Assembly (NCBI GenBank): GCA_030527645.1
Contig: JAUNAJ010000001.1
Coordinates: 124,001 to 188,000 of the forward strand
Reading direction: 5' to 3'
Length of the DNA: 64,000 bases
Origin: Lachnospiraceae bacterium
GTDB lineage: Bacteria; Bacillota; Clostridia; Lachnospirales; Lachnospiraceae
Every line of letters starts with the position of its first letter. Within the stretch, counting starts at the first letter, position 1. Positions 9,194 to 17,565 of the stretch are shown piece by piece. The notes under the pieces are model-generated. The model was not told where the DNA came from and searched no databases. It worked only from the letters and a program-made list of their open reading frames with translations. The position numbers were made by a program, and so were the translations under genes.

Positions 9194-9219
9194 AATCTCC
9201 CTGACGGATCAGGGAGATT
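9194..9219. terminator. Hairpin, probable terminator of the small-peptide transcript
   Basis: An 11-bp perfect stem (AATCTCCCTGA and complement) with a CGGA loop. On the minus strand it is followed by TTTTAAG, so it could end the transcript of the peptide gene at 9283-9411. T richness is modest on both sides. Confidence 0.5.
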
Positions 9220-9282
9220 CTCTTGCTTTTCATTATACTACACAAAGCTGTGAAAGTGGTAGGTATTGTCTGTTCCTTTATT

Positions 9283-9411
9283 TTACTCGTTCTCGTTGCT
9301 TCTCTTAAGAATACCGGTAGAAACTGCTGCGAAATAAACCAGTCCGAATCCTGCAATTGCTGCGATTGCCTTGATGCTTGTTGCTGCTGCTAAGATGTTA
9401 ACTAATGTCAT
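9283..9411 (-). CDS. 42-residue hydrophobic peptide, unknown function
   Basis: A small gene with an excellent AAAGGAGG ribosome site 8 nt before its ATG. The product starts MTLVNILAAATSIKAIAAIA, continues as one hydrophobic Ala/Ile-rich segment to about residue 34, and ends with a charged tail KRSNENE. There is no cysteine, double-glycine leader or obvious processing site. It could be a single-pass membrane peptide, a toxin of a type I pair, or a bacteriocin/signal peptide. It has its own promoter-like region (9461-9518) and a hairpin downstream. No neighbour gives a clear partner. I do not recognise the family. Confidence 0.6.
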   Translation of the reverse strand: MTLVNILAAATSIKAIAAIAGFGLVYFAAVSTGILKRSNENE

Positions 9412-9460
9412 GATGCCTTCCTCCTTTAGAATCCTTTTTCTTTCCTCTCTTGATGATGTA

Positions 9461-9518
9461 ACTATACCAAGCGAAACTGAAGTGAAGGTGGGAGTAATCT
9501 TAAGTATTTCTTAAATGG
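9461..9518 (-). promoter_or_regulatory. Promoter with upstream direct repeats, for the small peptide
   Basis: On the minus strand the -10 TATAGT (9466-9461) has only a weak -35 (ACCTTC at 9489-9484). Just upstream lie two copies of a TTAAGA-centred 11-bp unit (about 9496-9517), one helical turn apart. A weak -35 behind tandem repeats suggests an activator-dependent promoter. Confidence 0.4.
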
Positions 9519-9653
9519 GGTGCCAACCAACTGAACGAATTCATGTGAGGAGCATTTGATACTTAATGATTTTTCTCGTACTATCCTGTATACTTAGAGA
9601 AGAATAGACCTGTATTAAAAAGAGATGCAAGATAGATTTTTTCAGGAGATCCT

Positions 9654-10250
9654 ATGAACGAAATTGATATACTTTCACAAGTTACTAATTTTCTTGCAGT
9701 TGGTAATGTAGATGAAGCTAAACAAACCATAAGCCATGAGTATCCATTTACACCAGTCAGGAAGGAAGGTCGGAACTATACTGTTCGTGAAATGCTGGAG
9801 CAGTTTTGCAGAGATGGTTTCATTGATCGGTACTCAGGGAATAAATTAATTCATCCCGGAATCCTCCGGGTGTTCTCTGAAAAAATGCCGAAGGAATTTC
9901 CGTATCAGGCACACTGGAAGACGGATGAATGTCATATAGCGTATTGGGAGTATCAACCGACGATCGACCACATCTATCCCATTTCCCTGGGAGGAGCAGA
10001 TGCACCGGAAAACTGGGCATCCACTTCTATGATTAATAATACTGCCAAGGGGAATTTTACTCTTGAACAGCTTGGTTGGACATTGAAGCCTGCGGGTGAT
10101 ATGAATGACTGGGATGGATTATCCGGAAAATTTCTCGAACTTGTGGAGGCAGACACGAGTCTGCTTGGCATTAGAAAGATAAAAGAGTGGTATATCGCAA
10201 CGAAAAGAATACTTGAAACAGATAGGTATTACTCAAGAACTTTTTTGTGA
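9654..10250 (+). CDS. HNH endonuclease-domain protein
   Basis: 198 residues. An HNH/ββα-metal motif is visible near residues 103-135: TIDHIYPISLGGADAPENW, then ASTSMINNTAKGNF, which gives the Asp-His pair, the Asn and the final Asn/Lys of the fold. The N-terminal 90 residues are not recognised and include a YPFTPVR stretch. AGGAG 7 nt before the ATG sets the start. HNH proteins cut DNA in restriction, homing, phage packaging and toxins; with no methylase, phage gene or immunity gene beside it, its role is open. It is the first of three short genes (with the SEC-C and zinc-ribbon proteins) on the same strand. Confidence 0.75.
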   Translation: MNEIDILSQVTNFLAVGNVDEAKQTISHEYPFTPVRKEGRNYTVREMLEQFCRDGFIDRYSGNKLIHPGILRVFSEKMPKEFPYQAHWKTDECHIAYWEYQPTIDHIYPISLGGADAPENWASTSMINNTAKGNFTLEQLGWTLKPAGDMNDWDGLSGKFLELVEADTSLLGIRKIKEWYIATKRILETDRYYSRTFL

Positions 10251-10302
10251 TGAAATATTCAACAACCGGCGAGACTGAAGATAAGATATGGAGAAAAAGA
10301 AA

Positions 10303-10623
10303 ATGGCAAAGTTATATACGAGAAAAGAGTATGACAAGCTGACTTTACAAGAAAAGAAGGAGCTTTTGGAAAAACAAGCGAAAATACTGGAATCAAGAAA
10401 AAAACTTCTTGATCAGTCATCTGAATTACTGGATAAGTTAGAAGAACTGCCTGAAGGTTCAGAAGAGAGAATGAAACTGAGTGCAGAAGCCGTACATCTG
10501 ACAGAGCAAATTATGAAAATGAGTGAGGAGTCCGATCTGATATTGTTAAGTTCTTCTGTATATCCAAACGATCCGTGTCCTTGCGGATCTGGTAAGAAAT
10601 TTAAAAAATGTCATGGCAGATAG
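10303..10623 (+). CDS. SEC-C motif protein
   Basis: 106 residues from the ATG at 10303, which has GGAG 9 nt upstream; an in-frame ATG at 10288 would add five residues but has no clear site. Residues 1-85 are strongly charged and predicted coiled coil (repeated [14 protein letters not shown]-like heptads). The C terminus carries the zinc-binding SEC-C motif [16 protein letters not shown], as at the end of SecA. In free-standing proteins the motif binds zinc and probably ribosomes or nascent chains. The function of this small protein is unknown. Confidence 0.8.
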   Translation: MAKLYTRKEYDKLTLQEKKELLEKQAKILESRKKLLDQSSELLDKLEELPEGSEERMKLSAEAVHLTEQIMKMSEESDLILLSSSVYPNDPCPCGSGKKFKKCHGR

Positions 10624-10704
10624 GCGGGTAGAAGTCCGGAATATTTTGGTTTTAAGATACGTGAACTGCTGTTATCTGTTCGTTATTAGAAAGGAGGCAC
10701 CTTT

Positions 10705-11295
10705 ATGTTTACCCAGGAGTATATAGAACACTTGATTCACTTACAGGCACTGGATCTGGAAGCAGGCGGGATTGATTACCTTGCAGAGGACACGGATCGT
10801 CAGGAGACATTTCTGTTTTCCTTATACGGACTGGAAATGCCGCTGGTGAGAAAGATCGTTGAGAAGGACGAGGAATACGAGGCTTTTGCTGCTCGTGTTA
10901 AGGAAAATGAGGTTGATCCCGATGCAGAGAATTGTCTGATGGATCAGCTGCCTCTCATGGAAGCTTATGCGGCAAAACATCCGGATAGCACAGATCCTGT
11001 TTTCTGTGCATTGTATGCAGGGTATATCAGTATGCAGGAGAATCCTGATCAGCAGCTGCTGCAGAAATGTTATCAGGGAATTGTCGATTCGGGAATGGCA
11101 AAGCAGGGAGCTGCGTCGGATCGCCGTTTTGATTTACTGATGGCAGCGGTATTGTATCTGAACGATTATCCCGGTTTCAGAGACCTGCTTCTGAAGGAAT
11201 GCCGCAAAAACAAAGGACTTTGTCCGGAGTGCGGCGGAACCTATAAAGGATTATTTTCAAAGAAATGCAGCGGATGCGGCAGACCTATGAAGTAA
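10705..11295 (+). CDS. Hypothetical protein with C-terminal zinc ribbon
   Basis: 196 residues, start fixed by AAAGGAGG 8 nt upstream. The body is helical and acidic without a recognised domain; part (about 85-160) has a repeat-like helical pattern. The C terminus has two CxxC pairs, CPECGGTYKGLFSKKCSGCG, a rubredoxin-like zinc ribbon. No signal or membrane segment. I do not recognise the family. Confidence 0.7.
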   Translation: MFTQEYIEHLIHLQALDLEAGGIDYLAEDTDRQETFLFSLYGLEMPLVRKIVEKDEEYEAFAARVKENEVDPDAENCLMDQLPLMEAYAAKHPDSTDPVFCALYAGYISMQENPDQQLLQKCYQGIVDSGMAKQGAASDRRFDLLMAAVLYLNDYPGFRDLLLKECRKNKGLCPECGGTYKGLFSKKCSGCGRPMK

Positions 11296-11304
11296 AGTGT
11301 ATTT

Positions 11305-11338
11305 GAAACCAACAGGCATTTTTGGAGAAACCAACAGG
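11305..11338 (+). repeat. Tandem 12-bp direct repeat
   Basis: GAAACCAACAGG occurs at 11305-11316 and 11327-11338, a 22-bp period (about two DNA turns), directly behind the zinc-ribbon gene. It may be a protein-binding site. Confidence 0.5.
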
Positions 11339-11361
11339 AAATCTTACAAAAAAATGAAATG

Positions 11362-11389
11362 AGGGGAGAACCGACCGGTTCTCCCCTTT
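11362..11389 (+). terminator. Intrinsic terminator
   Basis: Self-complementary AGGGGAGAACCG / CGGTTCTCCCCT (12 bp, tip opened to a small loop) followed by TTT. It closes the HNH/SEC-C/zinc-ribbon group. Confidence 0.75.
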
Positions 11390-11924
11390 GTGTGATGTGT
11401 CTGCCGCAATACGGGACAGAATCTGACATGAGTTGGGACGTGACGGCACTTTCTACATTCCGATCTGTCACGTGCCACTGTGAAAATCCTTTGGAATGAG
11501 ATCCGTACCGCAGATTTGAAATGATTTGCTCGCCTCATATTCAGTGTATTGGATAGTGAATGCTTTTTCTATGACAGAACAGGAACAGATTTTGAACAGT
11601 AACGGAACAAATGCTGCTGTTCACAAATGAAGCAGCGTTCCGAATCTGACGATGTTTCAGATAGAGTTGAGAACAACGGATCTGAATAGCACATGTAATT
11701 TTGGACAAGATGACGGATTGTATTTTCAAAAATACAATTCGTTTGTGCATTTTGGACAAAAATCTGACACGATAAACTTGTCTGAAAACTGTCAATATGA
11801 TACTATAATATCAGAATTCTTGACAGCTGCTGCAGATGGAGGAAGAGTGCAGAATCTGTCTTGAACAAGGCTGCATACGCAGCAACCGAACGAAAAAACT
11901 GAATAATGAAAGGAGAGCGTATCT
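11390..11924 (+). promoter_or_regulatory. Long leader region and promoter of hppA
   Basis: 535 bp without a convincing gene. A TATAAT at 11804-11809 is the best -10 box (possible -35 TTGTCT at 11779, 19 bp spacing). Upstream the octamer AATCTGAC recurs at about 11421, 11644 and 11761, and TTTTGGACAA occurs twice (about 11698 and 11751). These may be regulator sites. No known riboswitch was recognised. Confidence 0.5.
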
Positions 11925-13913
11925 ATGCAAAATCTGATCTACTCAGCACCGGTGCTGGGCGTCTGTGCGCTGCTGTTTGCTTACCTTCTGGTCTGCAGAG
12001 TCAACAGACAGGATCCGGGAACCGAGAAGATGGTAAAAATCTCGAATTACATCCATGAGGGAGCGAAGGCCTTTTTGTGGGCAGAATATAAGATTCTTGT
12101 ATTCTTTGTTGCTGTTCTGTTTCTGGCCATCGGCTTCGGCCTTCAGAACTGGATCACAGCTATCTGCTTCGTTGTGGGAGCTTTATTCTCTACCCTTGCA
12201 GGCTATGTAGGAATGACCATTGCAACGAAGGCCAATGTTCGTACCGCAGCAGCTGCAAAGGAGGGCGGCATGAACCGGGCGCTGTCGGTGGCATTTTCCG
12301 GCGGTGCGGTCATGGGTATGTGTGTTGTAGGCTTCGGACTGTTCGGAGCAAGTATGATCTACATTCTGACAGGTAATTATGATGTCCTTTCCGGCTTCTC
12401 ACTGGGTGCTTCCTCCATTGCACTTTTTGCTCGAGTTGGCGGCGGTATCTACACAAAGGCTGCGGATGTAGGAGCGGATCTGGTAGGAAAGGTAGAAGCG
12501 GGCATTCCGGAGGATGATCCTCGAAATCCGGCTGTAATCGCTGATAACGTTGGTGACAACGTAGGTGATGTTGCGGGAATGGGAGCCGACCTGTTTGAAT
12601 CCTATGTTGGTTCTATTATTTCCGCTATTACACTAGGCGTTATCGCATACGGCGAGACGGGAGCGATCTTCCCCCTTCTGATCTCTGCTATCGGAATTCT
12701 GGCTTCTATTCTGGGTACCTTCTTTGTCCGGGGCGATGAGAATGCAAATCCTCACAGAGCCCTGAAGATGGGCAGCTATGTGTCCAGTATAATTGTGGTG
12801 ATCGGTGTTTGCGTGTCCAGTCAGTTTCTGTTCGACACCCTGCGTCCTGCGATCGCCATTGTGTTTGGTCTTGCTGTTGGTCTGATCATCGGTGTGGTTA
12901 CGGAAATCTACACCTCCGGTGATTATCGATTTGTTAAGAAGATTGCACAGCAGTCTGAAACAGGTCCTGCAACTACCATCATCAGCGGTCTTGCAGTGGG
13001 CATGCAGTCCTGTGTCATCCCGATCCTGCTGATCTCTGTGGGTATTATCGGTGCTTATAAATTTGCAGATCTGTACGGTATTGCCCTGGCGGCAGTGGGC
13101 ATGCTGTCTACCACCGGTATCACGGTAGCGGTAGATGCCTATGGTCCCATTGCGGATAATGCCGGCGGAATAGCTGAGATGTCTCACCTTCCGGCAGAGG
13201 TGCGTAAGATCACGGATAAGCTGGATGCTGTGGGCAATACCACAGCAGCAATGGGAAAAGGCTTTGCAATCGCATCCGCCGCACTGACGGCTCTGGCATT
13301 GTTTGTATCCTACGCTCAGGCAGTCGGTCTTGTGGATGAGGGAATCAATGTGCTGGATTATAAGGTGATCGTCGGTCTGTTTATCGGAGGCATGCTTCCC
13401 TTCTTCTTCTCGGCAATGACCATGGATTCTGTATCCAAGGCTGCATACAAGATGATTGAGGAGGTACGAAATCAGTTCCGTACCATCCCGGGCATCCTCA
13501 GCGGAAAGAATGAACCGGATTATACAAAGTGCGTGGCGATTTCCACCCAGGCGGCTCTGAAGGAAATGATGCTTCCGGGTATCATGGCAGTGCTTGCTCC
13601 TATTGCAGTGGGAATCATTCTGGGACCTGCAGCCCTTGGCGGTCTTCTGGCAGGATCTCTTGTAACCGGTGTTATGCTGGCGATCTTTATGTCCAATGCA
13701 GGCGGTGCCTGGGACAATGCGAAGAAATATATCGAGGAAGGCAACAACGGCGGCAAGGGGTCTGAAACACACCGGGCGGCAGTAGTAGGAGATACGGTAG
13801 GAGATCCTTTCAAGGATACCTCCGGTCCGTCTCTGAATATTCTGATCAAGCTGATGACCATTGTTTCTCTGGTATTTGCTCCGCTGTTCCTTGCTATTGG
13901 CGGATTGCTGTAA
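11925..13913 (+). CDS. hppA: Membrane-bound ion-pumping pyrophosphatase
   Basis: 662 residues with about 15-16 membrane helices. It couples PPi hydrolysis to Na+ or H+ export. The catalytic loops are intact: [39 protein letters not shown], and the C-terminal [15 protein letters not shown]. The [10 protein letters not shown] segment has Ala where K+-independent enzymes have Lys, so this is the K+-dependent class, which includes the Na+-pumping enzymes. A GAAAGGAG site precedes the ATG. It is followed 13 bp later by a phosphotransacylase gene sharing the transcript; both use acyl- or pyro-phosphate energy, which suggests energy saving during fermentation. Confidence 0.97.
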   Translation: MQNLIYSAPVLGVCALLFAYLLVCRVNRQDPGTEKMVKISNYIHEGAKAFLWAEYKILVFFVAVLFLAIGFGLQNWITAICFVVGALFSTLAGYVGMTIATKANVRTAAAAKEGGMNRALSVAFSGGAVMGMCVVGFGLFGASMIYILTGNYDVLSGFSLGASSIALFARVGGGIYTKAADVGADLVGKVEAGIPEDDPRNPAVIADNVGDNVGDVAGMGADLFESYVGSIISAITLGVIAYGETGAIFPLLISAIGILASILGTFFVRGDENANPHRALKMGSYVSSIIVVIGVCVSSQFLFDTLRPAIAIVFGLAVGLIIGVVTEIYTSGDYRFVKKIAQQSETGPATTIISGLAVGMQSCVIPILLISVGIIGAYKFADLYGIALAAVGMLSTTGITVAVDAYGPIADNAGGIAEMSHLPAEVRKITDKLDAVGNTTAAMGKGFAIASAALTALALFVSYAQAVGLVDEGINVLDYKVIVGLFIGGMLPFFFSAMTMDSVSKAAYKMIEEVRNQFRTIPGILSGKNEPDYTKCVAISTQAALKEMMLPGIMAVLAPIAVGIILGPAALGGLLAGSLVTGVMLAIFMSNAGGAWDNAKKYIEEGNNGGKGSETHRAAVVGDTVGDPFKDTSGPSLNILIKLMTIVSLVFAPLFLAIGGLL

Positions 13914-13926
13914 GGAGGTTGAAAGA

Positions 13927-14850
13927 ATGGAAAAATGGTACGATGACTGTTTTGAGTATGTAATAGAAAATGCACTGAAGGTGGAGAAGCCCTGCCGGAT
14001 TGCTATTGCCGGTGCGGATAATGAGAATATTCTGTTGGGTGCCTTTCATGCACAGGAGGTTGGGTTCGCCACCCCTGCACTGATCGGACAGGCTTATAAG
14101 ATCAAACCGCTTCTGGATAAGCTTGGTCTGGCTGATCAAAAGTACCAGCTGTACGATGTGCCGGAGACTACCAACTGTGTACAGTATGCCATCGACATGA
14201 TGAAGTCCGGCAATGCAGAGATTCTGATGCGCGGAAACACAGAGACCCGTGATTTCCTGCTCCCGATCCTGAATAAGAGCAACCATCTGCTGCTTCCGGA
14301 TAAGATCCTGAGCCACGTGGTTATTCTGAAGATTCCACATGTGGAGCAGCCTATGGCATTCTCTGATGTAACCATCTGTCCGACTCCCTCTCTGGAGCAG
14401 AAGAAGAAGATCATTCAGAATATGGTGCGCGCCCTGCGCATTGCCGGCAAGGAGAATCCGAATATTGCAATCCTTTCCCTTGTGGAGACGCCAAGCTTCC
14501 ATATGAGAGACAGTGTGGAGGCTGCCACCCTGGTTATGGAGCAGCAGGATGAGCCATTTGCAAAATGCAATCTTGTGGGACCGATCCCCTACGATCTGAT
14601 CGTAAGCAAGGAGGCGGCAAGACTGAAAAACTACGACTGTCCGTACTGTGGTGAGTTTGACGGAATCGTTGTGCCGGATCTGATGACCGGAAACGTGATG
14701 GTAAAGATCCTGGAGAGAGATACAGACTCCTCTAACTTCGGAGTGATCATGGGAGCAAATATCCCGATCGCAATTACATCCCGAAGCGGCTCTGCTTCAG
14801 AGGCATTCCTGTCCCTGGCAGCAGCGGCTGTTATGTCCCAGAGAAAATAA
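13927..14850 (+). CDS. Phosphate acyl(butyryl/acetyl)transferase family protein
   Basis: 307 residues of the Pta/Ptb fold, which moves acyl groups between CoA and phosphate. Family segments include [58 protein letters not shown] and the end [17 protein letters not shown]. The length fits phosphate butyryltransferase (about 300) better than standalone Pta (about 330), but the enzyme may act on another acyl group. Its start is set by AAGGAGG overlapping the hppA stop codon, so it is translationally close to hppA. No kinase gene follows. The substrate cannot be decided from the sequence. Confidence 0.85.
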   Translation: MEKWYDDCFEYVIENALKVEKPCRIAIAGADNENILLGAFHAQEVGFATPALIGQAYKIKPLLDKLGLADQKYQLYDVPETTNCVQYAIDMMKSGNAEILMRGNTETRDFLLPILNKSNHLLLPDKILSHVVILKIPHVEQPMAFSDVTICPTPSLEQKKKIIQNMVRALRIAGKENPNIAILSLVETPSFHMRDSVEAATLVMEQQDEPFAKCNLVGPIPYDLIVSKEAARLKNYDCPYCGEFDGIVVPDLMTGNVMVKILERDTDSSNFGVIMGANIPIAITSRSGSASEAFLSLAAAAVMSQRK

Positions 14851-14857
14851 TACGAGA

Positions 14858-14910
14858 AACGGGGGACGTTGGTGGTGTTCCAACATGGAACACCACCAAC
14901 GTCCCCCGTT
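14858..14910. repeat. REP-like 24-bp perfect hairpin
   Basis: A flawless 24-bp stem (14858-14881 with 14887-14910) with loop AACAT. It starts AACGGGGGACGTTGG and ends with the complement. There is no T run, so it is not a classic terminator. It fills the gap between the convergent transferase and corA genes. GGGGGAC...GTCCCCC hairpins resemble REP elements spread by RAYT transposases. Confidence 0.7.
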
Positions 14911-14914
14911 CCGG

Positions 14915-15859
14915 CTATAGCATCTTCTTCCGGTGCAGCAGCCACATGATCAGAATACAGATCAGTGTGGTGAGTATACATATGATTCCGAATCCATGGG
15001 GATGATCGGACAGCGGCATGCTGATTCCGGCCACATTCATTCCGTAGAAGCCGGAGATGATTGTTGGTATTGCCATGACAAGTGTGACGGAGGTAAGGAT
15101 CTTCATGACATTGTTCAGACGGCTGTCGATCACATTGGACATCAGTTCCCGGGTACCGTTGATAATGTCGCGATAGATGGCTGCCATCTCCAGTGCCTGG
15201 TTGTTTTCGACGATTACATCGTCCAGCAGTTCCTGATCCTCCGGAAACTGTTTCAGCCTCTTGTATCGGGTGAGACGATCGATCACATTCTTATTTGCGC
15301 CCAGTGATGTGGAAAAATACACCAGGTTGGACTCCAGATGGTGGAGAGCAACCAGGTCGTTTTCCTTGGTTTCCTTGTCAATTCGTTCCTCGATCTCTGT
15401 ACGTTTTTTATCGATGACACGAAGACAGGACTGGTATTCCATGGCGGCACGGAACAGAATCTGATAGACGAAACGGAGTTTCTTCTTTGTGGAGAACTCC
15501 CGTGCCAGATTTTTTTCAAAAAAGGTCAGGATAGGCGTCTCTTCACTGCAGATCGTTACCAGAACATCCTGGGTGAGAATGATACCAAGAGGGATGGTGG
15601 TATAGTAATTGCGGTCCTGCCGGAGTTCACTGACAGGAATATCCACAAGGATCAGAGTATATCCATCCTGCAGCTCGATACGGGAACTCTCGTCATCATC
15701 CATTGCGGCGAAGACATCGGCGAAATCCGCACCGACAGAATCAGCCACTTTTCTTGCTTCTGTCCCTGTTGGGTCAGTCATCTTGATCCATATTCCGGAT
15801 CCTTCCGGTCCCTCCAGCTCCGAGAGCCGGCCGTTATCTGTTTTATAATACTGAACCAT
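14915..15859 (-). CDS. corA: CorA family Mg2+/divalent cation transporter
   Basis: 314 residues. A large soluble N-terminal funnel domain (1-245) with a long stalk helix is followed by two membrane helices. The signature GFYGMNVAG after the first helix forms the pore-entry GMN motif. The C terminus is short and basic (LLHRKKML), as usual. The protein forms pentameric channels importing Mg2+ (some members Co2+ or Zn2+). It stands alone, convergent with the transferase gene and divergent from cca. No M-box riboswitch was seen in its 200-bp upstream region, which contains a GTTCACGGGTGAAC palindrome. Confidence 0.93.
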   Translation of the reverse strand: MVQYYKTDNGRLSELEGPEGSGIWIKMTDPTGTEARKVADSVGADFADVFAAMDDDESSRIELQDGYTLILVDIPVSELRQDRNYYTTIPLGIILTQDVLVTICSEETPILTFFEKNLAREFSTKKKLRFVYQILFRAAMEYQSCLRVIDKKRTEIEERIDKETKENDLVALHHLESNLVYFSTSLGANKNVIDRLTRYKRLKQFPEDQELLDDVIVENNQALEMAAIYRDIINGTRELMSNVIDSRLNNVMKILTSVTLVMAIPTIISGFYGMNVAGISMPLSDHPHGFGIICILTTLICILIMWLLHRKKML

Positions 15860-15891
15860 AGCAGCTGTTCCTTTCCGGTCTAAAATCGTTC

Positions 15892-15907
15892 CAGTTCACG
15901 GGTGAAC
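15892..15907 (-). repeat. CCGTGAACTG decamer in a palindrome
   Basis: The minus strand reads CCGTGAACTG at 15901-15892, and the site is part of GTTCACGGGTGAAC. The decamer recurs in several other intergenic regions of the window (family D). It lies about 35 bp upstream of the corA start, where a regulator could bind. Confidence 0.55.
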
Positions 15908-16059
15908 GATACCCCTTTACTAGTGTACCCATTCAAGAGAAAAATGTAAAGAACATTACATCCGTATTGGAGTAATGGTCACATTCCGTAAACTTTCATC
16001 AGTTCACAAACCATGATTTTTCGTGTATGATACATGAGAACAGGAGCGGTTATTTTACT

Positions 16060-17454
16060 ATGGAAAACAAACAAGCAGAACAGAAACAAACAAATAAGGA
16101 AGACTCTTTTTCCAGAAATCTGGCAATGGCACAGCAGCTGGCCAGGCGGATCGATGCGGAAGGCGGCCGGGTGTTTTTTGTAGGCGGCTATGTAAGAGAT
16201 CTTCTGATGAAGAAAGAGAATAAGGACATAGATATAGAGGTACACGGGATTCCCGTGAAGAAGCTGGAGGAGATTCTTTCCGGTGCGGGGTATGTCACGG
16301 AGATGGGGGCCAGCTTCGGTGTGTTTGGCCTGAAAGGGTACGATCTTGATATCGCCATGCCGAGAAAGGAAGAAGCCATCGGCAGAGGGCACAAGGATTT
16401 TAAGGTGGATGTGGATCCCTTTCTGGGAACGGAAAAGGCGGCAGTCAGAAGAGACTTTACCATGAATGCACTGATGCAGGATGTTCTGACAGGAGAAATC
16501 GTGGATCATTTCGGCGGGGTGGAGGATCTGAAGAAGGGAATTCTCCGGCATGTGAATCCGGAAACCTTCGTGGAGGATCCCCTGCGTGTCCTGCGTGGTG
16601 CACAGTTTGCGGCCCGGTTTGACTTTTCCATTGCACCGGATACGAAAGAGCTGTCTTCCACCGTGGATCTTTCCACCCTTGCGCCGGAGCGGATCATGGG
16701 TGAGCTGGAGAAGGCCCTTTTGAAGGCGGAGCATCCATCTGTCTTTTTTGATGAGCTGCGGGATATGGATCAGCTGGGAACCTGGTTTCCGGAGCTTGCA
16801 GCCGTTATCGGTGTGCCTCAGGATCCGGTTCATCATCCGGAGGGAGATGTGTGGACCCATACCATGCTGGTGCTGGATCAGGCAGCCCTGCTTCGAGATC
16901 AGGCAAAGGAGCCGCTGTACTTTATGCTTGCGGCCCTGTTCCATGATCTGGGGAAGGCTGTTTCCAAAGAAAAGCTGGAGAAGGACGGGCGGTATCATGC
17001 CTACGGTCACGAGCAGGCAGGTCTGCCCCTTGTGAAAAAAGCTGTTTCCAGACTGACCAATGAGCATGCCCTGTCGAAATATGTGCTGAATATGACAAAG
17101 CTGCACATGCGTCCCAACATGAACGCAAAGCAGAAGGCAAAGCAGCTGGCCATGAACCGTCTCTTCGACGAGAGCATTTGTCCGGAGGATCTGCTTCTCC
17201 TGTCGGAGGCGGATTATCTGGGAAGAGCCGGAAACTGGGATTTCTCAGAGAACAGGGCGTACCTGGAAGAGCATTTTTCCGTATTTCAGGAAATGATGGC
17301 AAGACCCTATGTCATGGGGCGGGATCTGATCGAAGCCGGACTGAAGCCGGATAAGCAGTTCAGTGAGCTTCTGTCCTTCGCCCATAAGCTGCGGCTTTCC
17401 GGGGTGCCCAAGGAGGATGCACTGCGGCAGACCCTGGCATACAGAAAGCAGTAA
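16060..17454 (+). CDS. cca: CCA tRNA nucleotidyltransferase (class II) with HD domain
   Basis: 464 residues. The enzyme adds or repairs the 3' CCA of tRNAs; none of the four tRNAs in this window encodes CCA, so it is needed. The N-terminal nucleotidyltransferase has FFVGGYVRDLLM and the metal-binding DIDIEVHG, followed by the RRDFTMNAL motif and the EDPLRVLRG region. The second half carries an HD domain (LAALFHDLGKAVSKEK). Start: the ATG at 16060 has AGGAG 13 nt upstream, a rather long spacing; an in-frame ATG at 16027 has no site. It diverges from corA and is followed by the GTPase gene after about 110 bp. Confidence 0.93.
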   Translation: MENKQAEQKQTNKEDSFSRNLAMAQQLARRIDAEGGRVFFVGGYVRDLLMKKENKDIDIEVHGIPVKKLEEILSGAGYVTEMGASFGVFGLKGYDLDIAMPRKEEAIGRGHKDFKVDVDPFLGTEKAAVRRDFTMNALMQDVLTGEIVDHFGGVEDLKKGILRHVNPETFVEDPLRVLRGAQFAARFDFSIAPDTKELSSTVDLSTLAPERIMGELEKALLKAEHPSVFFDELRDMDQLGTWFPELAAVIGVPQDPVHHPEGDVWTHTMLVLDQAALLRDQAKEPLYFMLAALFHDLGKAVSKEKLEKDGRYHAYGHEQAGLPLVKKAVSRLTNEHALSKYVLNMTKLHMRPNMNAKQKAKQLAMNRLFDESICPEDLLLLSEADYLGRAGNWDFSENRAYLEEHFSVFQEMMARPYVMGRDLIEAGLKPDKQFSELLSFAHKLRLSGVPKEDALRQTLAYRKQ

Positions 17455-17492
17455 AGTGAAGCAGTGATCAGGATAGATCGGACCAGTTTACC

Positions 17493-17502
17493 CCGTGAAC
17501 TG
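17493..17502 (+). repeat. CCGTGAACTG decamer
   Basis: Exact copy of the family D decamer, between cca and the GTPase gene. Confidence 0.55.
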
Positions 17503-17565
17503 ATCCATTGATGGAAAAGAGTACAGATACGAAAGTATCTGAAAGTAAACACAGGAGGTGCGTTG

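Noticed and set aside
9654-10250. Prophage remnant signalled by an HNH gene
   Set aside because: No terminase, portal, integrase or other phage gene is nearby.
12633-13772. 379-codon open frame antisense to hppA
   Set aside because: Lies fully inside the conserved pyrophosphatase gene, with His/Cys-rich nonsense composition and no ribosome site; a shadow of the real frame.
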